In this document: positions 61,807 through 64,000 of the stretch, in pieces
Layout: the number at the start of each line of letters is the position of its first letter
Numbering within the stretch: the stretch's first letter is position 1
Origin: Progne subis subis
Taxonomy: Eukaryota; Chordata; Aves; Passeriformes; Hirundinidae
Direction: 5' to 3'
NCBI GenBank assembly: GCA_022316685.1
Contig: JAKJHU010000065.1
Span: forward strand, 2,660,322-2,724,321
DNA length: 64,000 nucleotides
Notes under the pieces: generated by a model
Seen by the model: the letters and a program-made list of their open reading frames with translations, nothing else
Told to the model about the DNA's origin: nothing
Databases searched by the model: none
Position numbers and translations under genes: made by a program

Positions 61807-62159
61807 GTTTACTTTAAACTTTATATTATTCTAAGTTCTAAAATGAGACTAGCTCAAGGAGGGGGAGGACACATGACAGAAAGAGGCTTTGGGGAAGGAA
61901 AGTGGTGTGCGGGAGCATGCAGGTACCCGAGAGCAGAGCACGGCGTGATGTGGACAAGCTGACATCCCTCGTGTGCAGGGCACAGAGCAGCAGGAGCCGT
62001 GCAAACCCTCTGGGCAGTGGCAGGGGCTGTCGCAGGACAGCTAAAGCAGCCGTGCAGCCGCTGCCTCAGGAGGGGCTGGAGCGATGCCCGTGGTTGTCCT
62101 GCTGCTGCATCACCTGATGTCACCCGGGCTTTTCTGAGATTCTTTTAAAGCCTTCCGGT

Positions 62160-62514
62160 TGTCATAAGATGGAGTCAGTTTCTTTGGCCTCTGCACGATA
62201 TTAGGAGCAGTTTTCCCTTTTTCTCACACATGGTAACATAAACAAACCTTTTGTTTTTCACTCCCTGTCCTTAGCATATTTCTAACCAATTGAAAACAAT
62301 TGTAGCTGACAGTTGGTCTGGCCATTCCGCTGGGAGGTGATGACCCCAGAAGCCAATCCACAACCTGACCCACAAATGTACAAAAAGTAAGAAATAAACA
62401 GGCAGAGGGGCTCTCTGCCTTGGCTCAGCCTTTGGCTCTCTCTAGAACATCTCTGCCCTGCAAATCTCTGGTCTCCGTGTGATTGCTTTGTGTGTCACCA
62501 CACAACCTGCAGCA
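62160..62514 (+). mobile_element. LTR of an endogenous retrovirus (likely 5' LTR remnant)
   Basis: The proposed start is TGTCATAAGATGGAGTCAG and the end CACAACCTGCAGCA, giving 355 bp with TG...CA ends. A polyadenylation signal AATAAA (62393-62398) is followed by a CTCTCTGCC/GGCTCTCTC region, as in an LTR R-U5. Three bases or so after the end, TGGTGCCATGGCCTCTGC begins with the TGG expected of a primer-binding site. This suggests a 5' LTR with some leader rather than a solo LTR. No target-site duplication could be assigned and the internal region is lost soon after. The left edge is less certain than the right. Confidence 0.6.
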
Positions 62515-62590
62515 AGTGGTGCCATGGCCTCTGCTCCTGTGTCTCCTGGGGCATCTCTCCTGGATGGAAGATTCTCCAGTCTCCAACAGG
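62515..62590 (+). mobile_element. Retroviral leader remnant with primer-binding-site-like sequence
   Basis: Directly after the LTR the sequence TGGTGCCATGGCC (from 62517) resembles a tRNA primer-binding site with substitutions. It is followed by a C/T-rich leader (GTGTCTCCTGGGGCATCTC). The similarity fades before about 62600. No viral open frame is present, so the provirus is broken here. Confidence 0.4.
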
Positions 62591-64000
62591 GATTGCTTTG
62601 CTCCAAGTCCATTTTTATTCCCAGCGTACTTTTGAAATAAAGCAGGGTGAATACTCCGTGAGATATTTTGGTGTTTGCAACCAGATGCTTTCTTGAGACT
62701 TCCACAAAAGATATGTAGAAATTATTAATATTAATGAATAATACTGGGCATAGGGGTAAGAAGATAAAAGACTGTAAATATGTTGAAGACAAAGTATTTA
62801 CACTGCAGTTCCATGTCTGGTTACTTTGGATGTAGTATCTGAGTTAGGGGCTCTCTAGTCTGGGGTGGGATTGATAACATGGGGTCAGCTGGACAGCAAT
62901 TATCACACACAAGTGTGTGAAATATTGCCTATTGCCAGTAGCTTTTCAGCGGTCCCTGAGATGGGTTGTACTTTCATAGAGCTACAAGAGGATTTTTAAG
63001 TAAATGTTCTTGTAAAAAATGCTGAGTTAAATTGGGAATAATTTGTTAACCATTGGGTCTCTGACTGTCATTTGAAGCATCTGTCAGGAATAATTAGCCA
63101 AGGTCTTGTTTTGATGGTTTTTAAGTTCTGATACAGGCAAGCTTCATTTCTGCAGAGGAATTTGTGTTTAATCCTCTTTAAACTTCCCTTGAATTTTATT
63201 TATGTGCTGATTTGGGCTGGAGTAGAGTTCATTTTCTTCACAGAGGCTGATATGGAGCTGTGTTTTGAACCATCCATTTGTATTTTTCAGGTAGTACCTT
63301 TACAACATGCTTTATTCTTTCACTGAGGTGTGTCCCTCCACAGTAAAAAACATAAAGCAAACTAGATTTCTAAATGCATGTCCTCTGAAGCACTTTCCTA
63401 GGAATTTTGCTGAGTTTCAATGTCTTCACTGTGTGTGAGAAAATAAATATACATGTAACAAAGAGTTCTTCCTTCTCAGGCAGGAGTGTGTTCTATCAGG
63501 GAAAAAACATTATTCTTGGCATGATAATTAAAAAGAAATAACACTTTTGAATAGCACCAGCCCACAAAACCCAGGGCTTAAAGCAGGCAAGGCAAATAAC
63601 AGCATTCTAGGGTGACATTTCTTTTCCACTCTTGTAGCAGTTACGTGATGTTGTGTCAGGAGCCTTTGGCTTTGGTTAGTTTCTGTTGTAACATTAGTAC
63701 AAGTGAAACCATAACATTTTACTTTACATGTTAATTCTGCAGGATTAATTTTCTTCTCATTTTAACTGGACAGTAACAAGTGAAGTACATAAATACCTAA
63801 TTAATTGTAATAATTTAGTAACATCATGTGTGTGCATCTATATATAAAATAACAATTGAATAACAGTATAATGTTTTCTATATATTTTATGAGATTTCCT
63901 GTAACAACCCCAGCATATTAGGGGTGATATGTTTATGCACTCTCTTTCTTTGTCCTTTTTTCTCATTTTGTACCAAGGCTTGTCCAGGTTCCTCCTCTTC
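62591..64000. other. Non-coding sequence to the window end
   Basis: AT-rich sequence without recognisable genes. An 18-bp hairpin TCACACAC-AA-GTGTGTGA lies at 62903-62920. Nothing else was recognised. Confidence 0.7.

Larger units (their letters stand above)
49041..62159. other. Intergenic region without recognised genes
   Basis: Open frames up to 139 codons occur but none shows a family motif, consistent codon use or splice structure that I recognise. Items seen are an AATAAA plus poly(A) signature at 50390-50422, a C run at 51832-51840, a less AT-rich segment at about 53040-53700, the 68-bp fold-back at 54562-54629, an A/C-rich repeat at 61745-61806 and a GC-rich patch at 61853-62120. Some AT-rich, low-repeat stretches (for example 55140-55320 and 60740-60960) could be conserved non-coding elements. 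Confidence 0.65.

Overview
The window is a piece of a vertebrate nuclear genome: spliced exons with canonical junctions, long AT-rich introns, simple repeats, a CR1 LINE 3' end and LTR-retrovirus remnants. The CR1 tail and the LTR style point to a bird, probably a songbird; that last step is inference from repeat style. No bacterial-type genes, CRISPR arrays or structural RNA genes were seen.

Region 1-31.5 kb (+ strand) is the 3' end of CACNA2D3, encoding the alpha2delta-3 auxiliary subunit of voltage-gated calcium channels. The seven last coding exons lie at 4378-4453, 7930-7982, 9538-9593, 13011-13122, 29248-29360, 30180-30262 and 31091-31183. Joined, they stay in one frame and encode 194 complete C-terminal residues plus the tail of a split codon. 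That equals the length of the human C-terminus as I remember it. The encoded part is the end of the extracellular alpha2/delta region, with conserved cysteines, an N-glycosylation sequon and a hydrophobic tail of the type used for GPI anchoring. A short 3'UTR ends near an AATAAA at 31479. The 5' part of the gene lies outside the window.

The most interesting gene-level feature is the intron at 29361-30179. It can be read as a minor-spliceosome (U12-type) AT-AC intron with a near-consensus 5' site, branch site and AC acceptor, and only this reading restores the family sequence across the junction.

Region 31.5-64 kb holds no gene I can support and is most simply intergenic. In mammals the segment downstream of CACNA2D3 is a long gene-poor stretch before WNT5A, so this fits. 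It contains a 748-bp solo LTR with a perfect 5-bp target-site duplication (48293-49040), a second LTR followed by a primer-binding-site-like sequence (about 62160-62590), a perfect 38-bp palindrome (33777-33814), a 68-bp fold-back (54562-54629), a possible copy of the CACNA2D3 3'UTR tail (37230-37333) and two AATAAA-plus-poly(A) signatures. No new multi-gene system was found.
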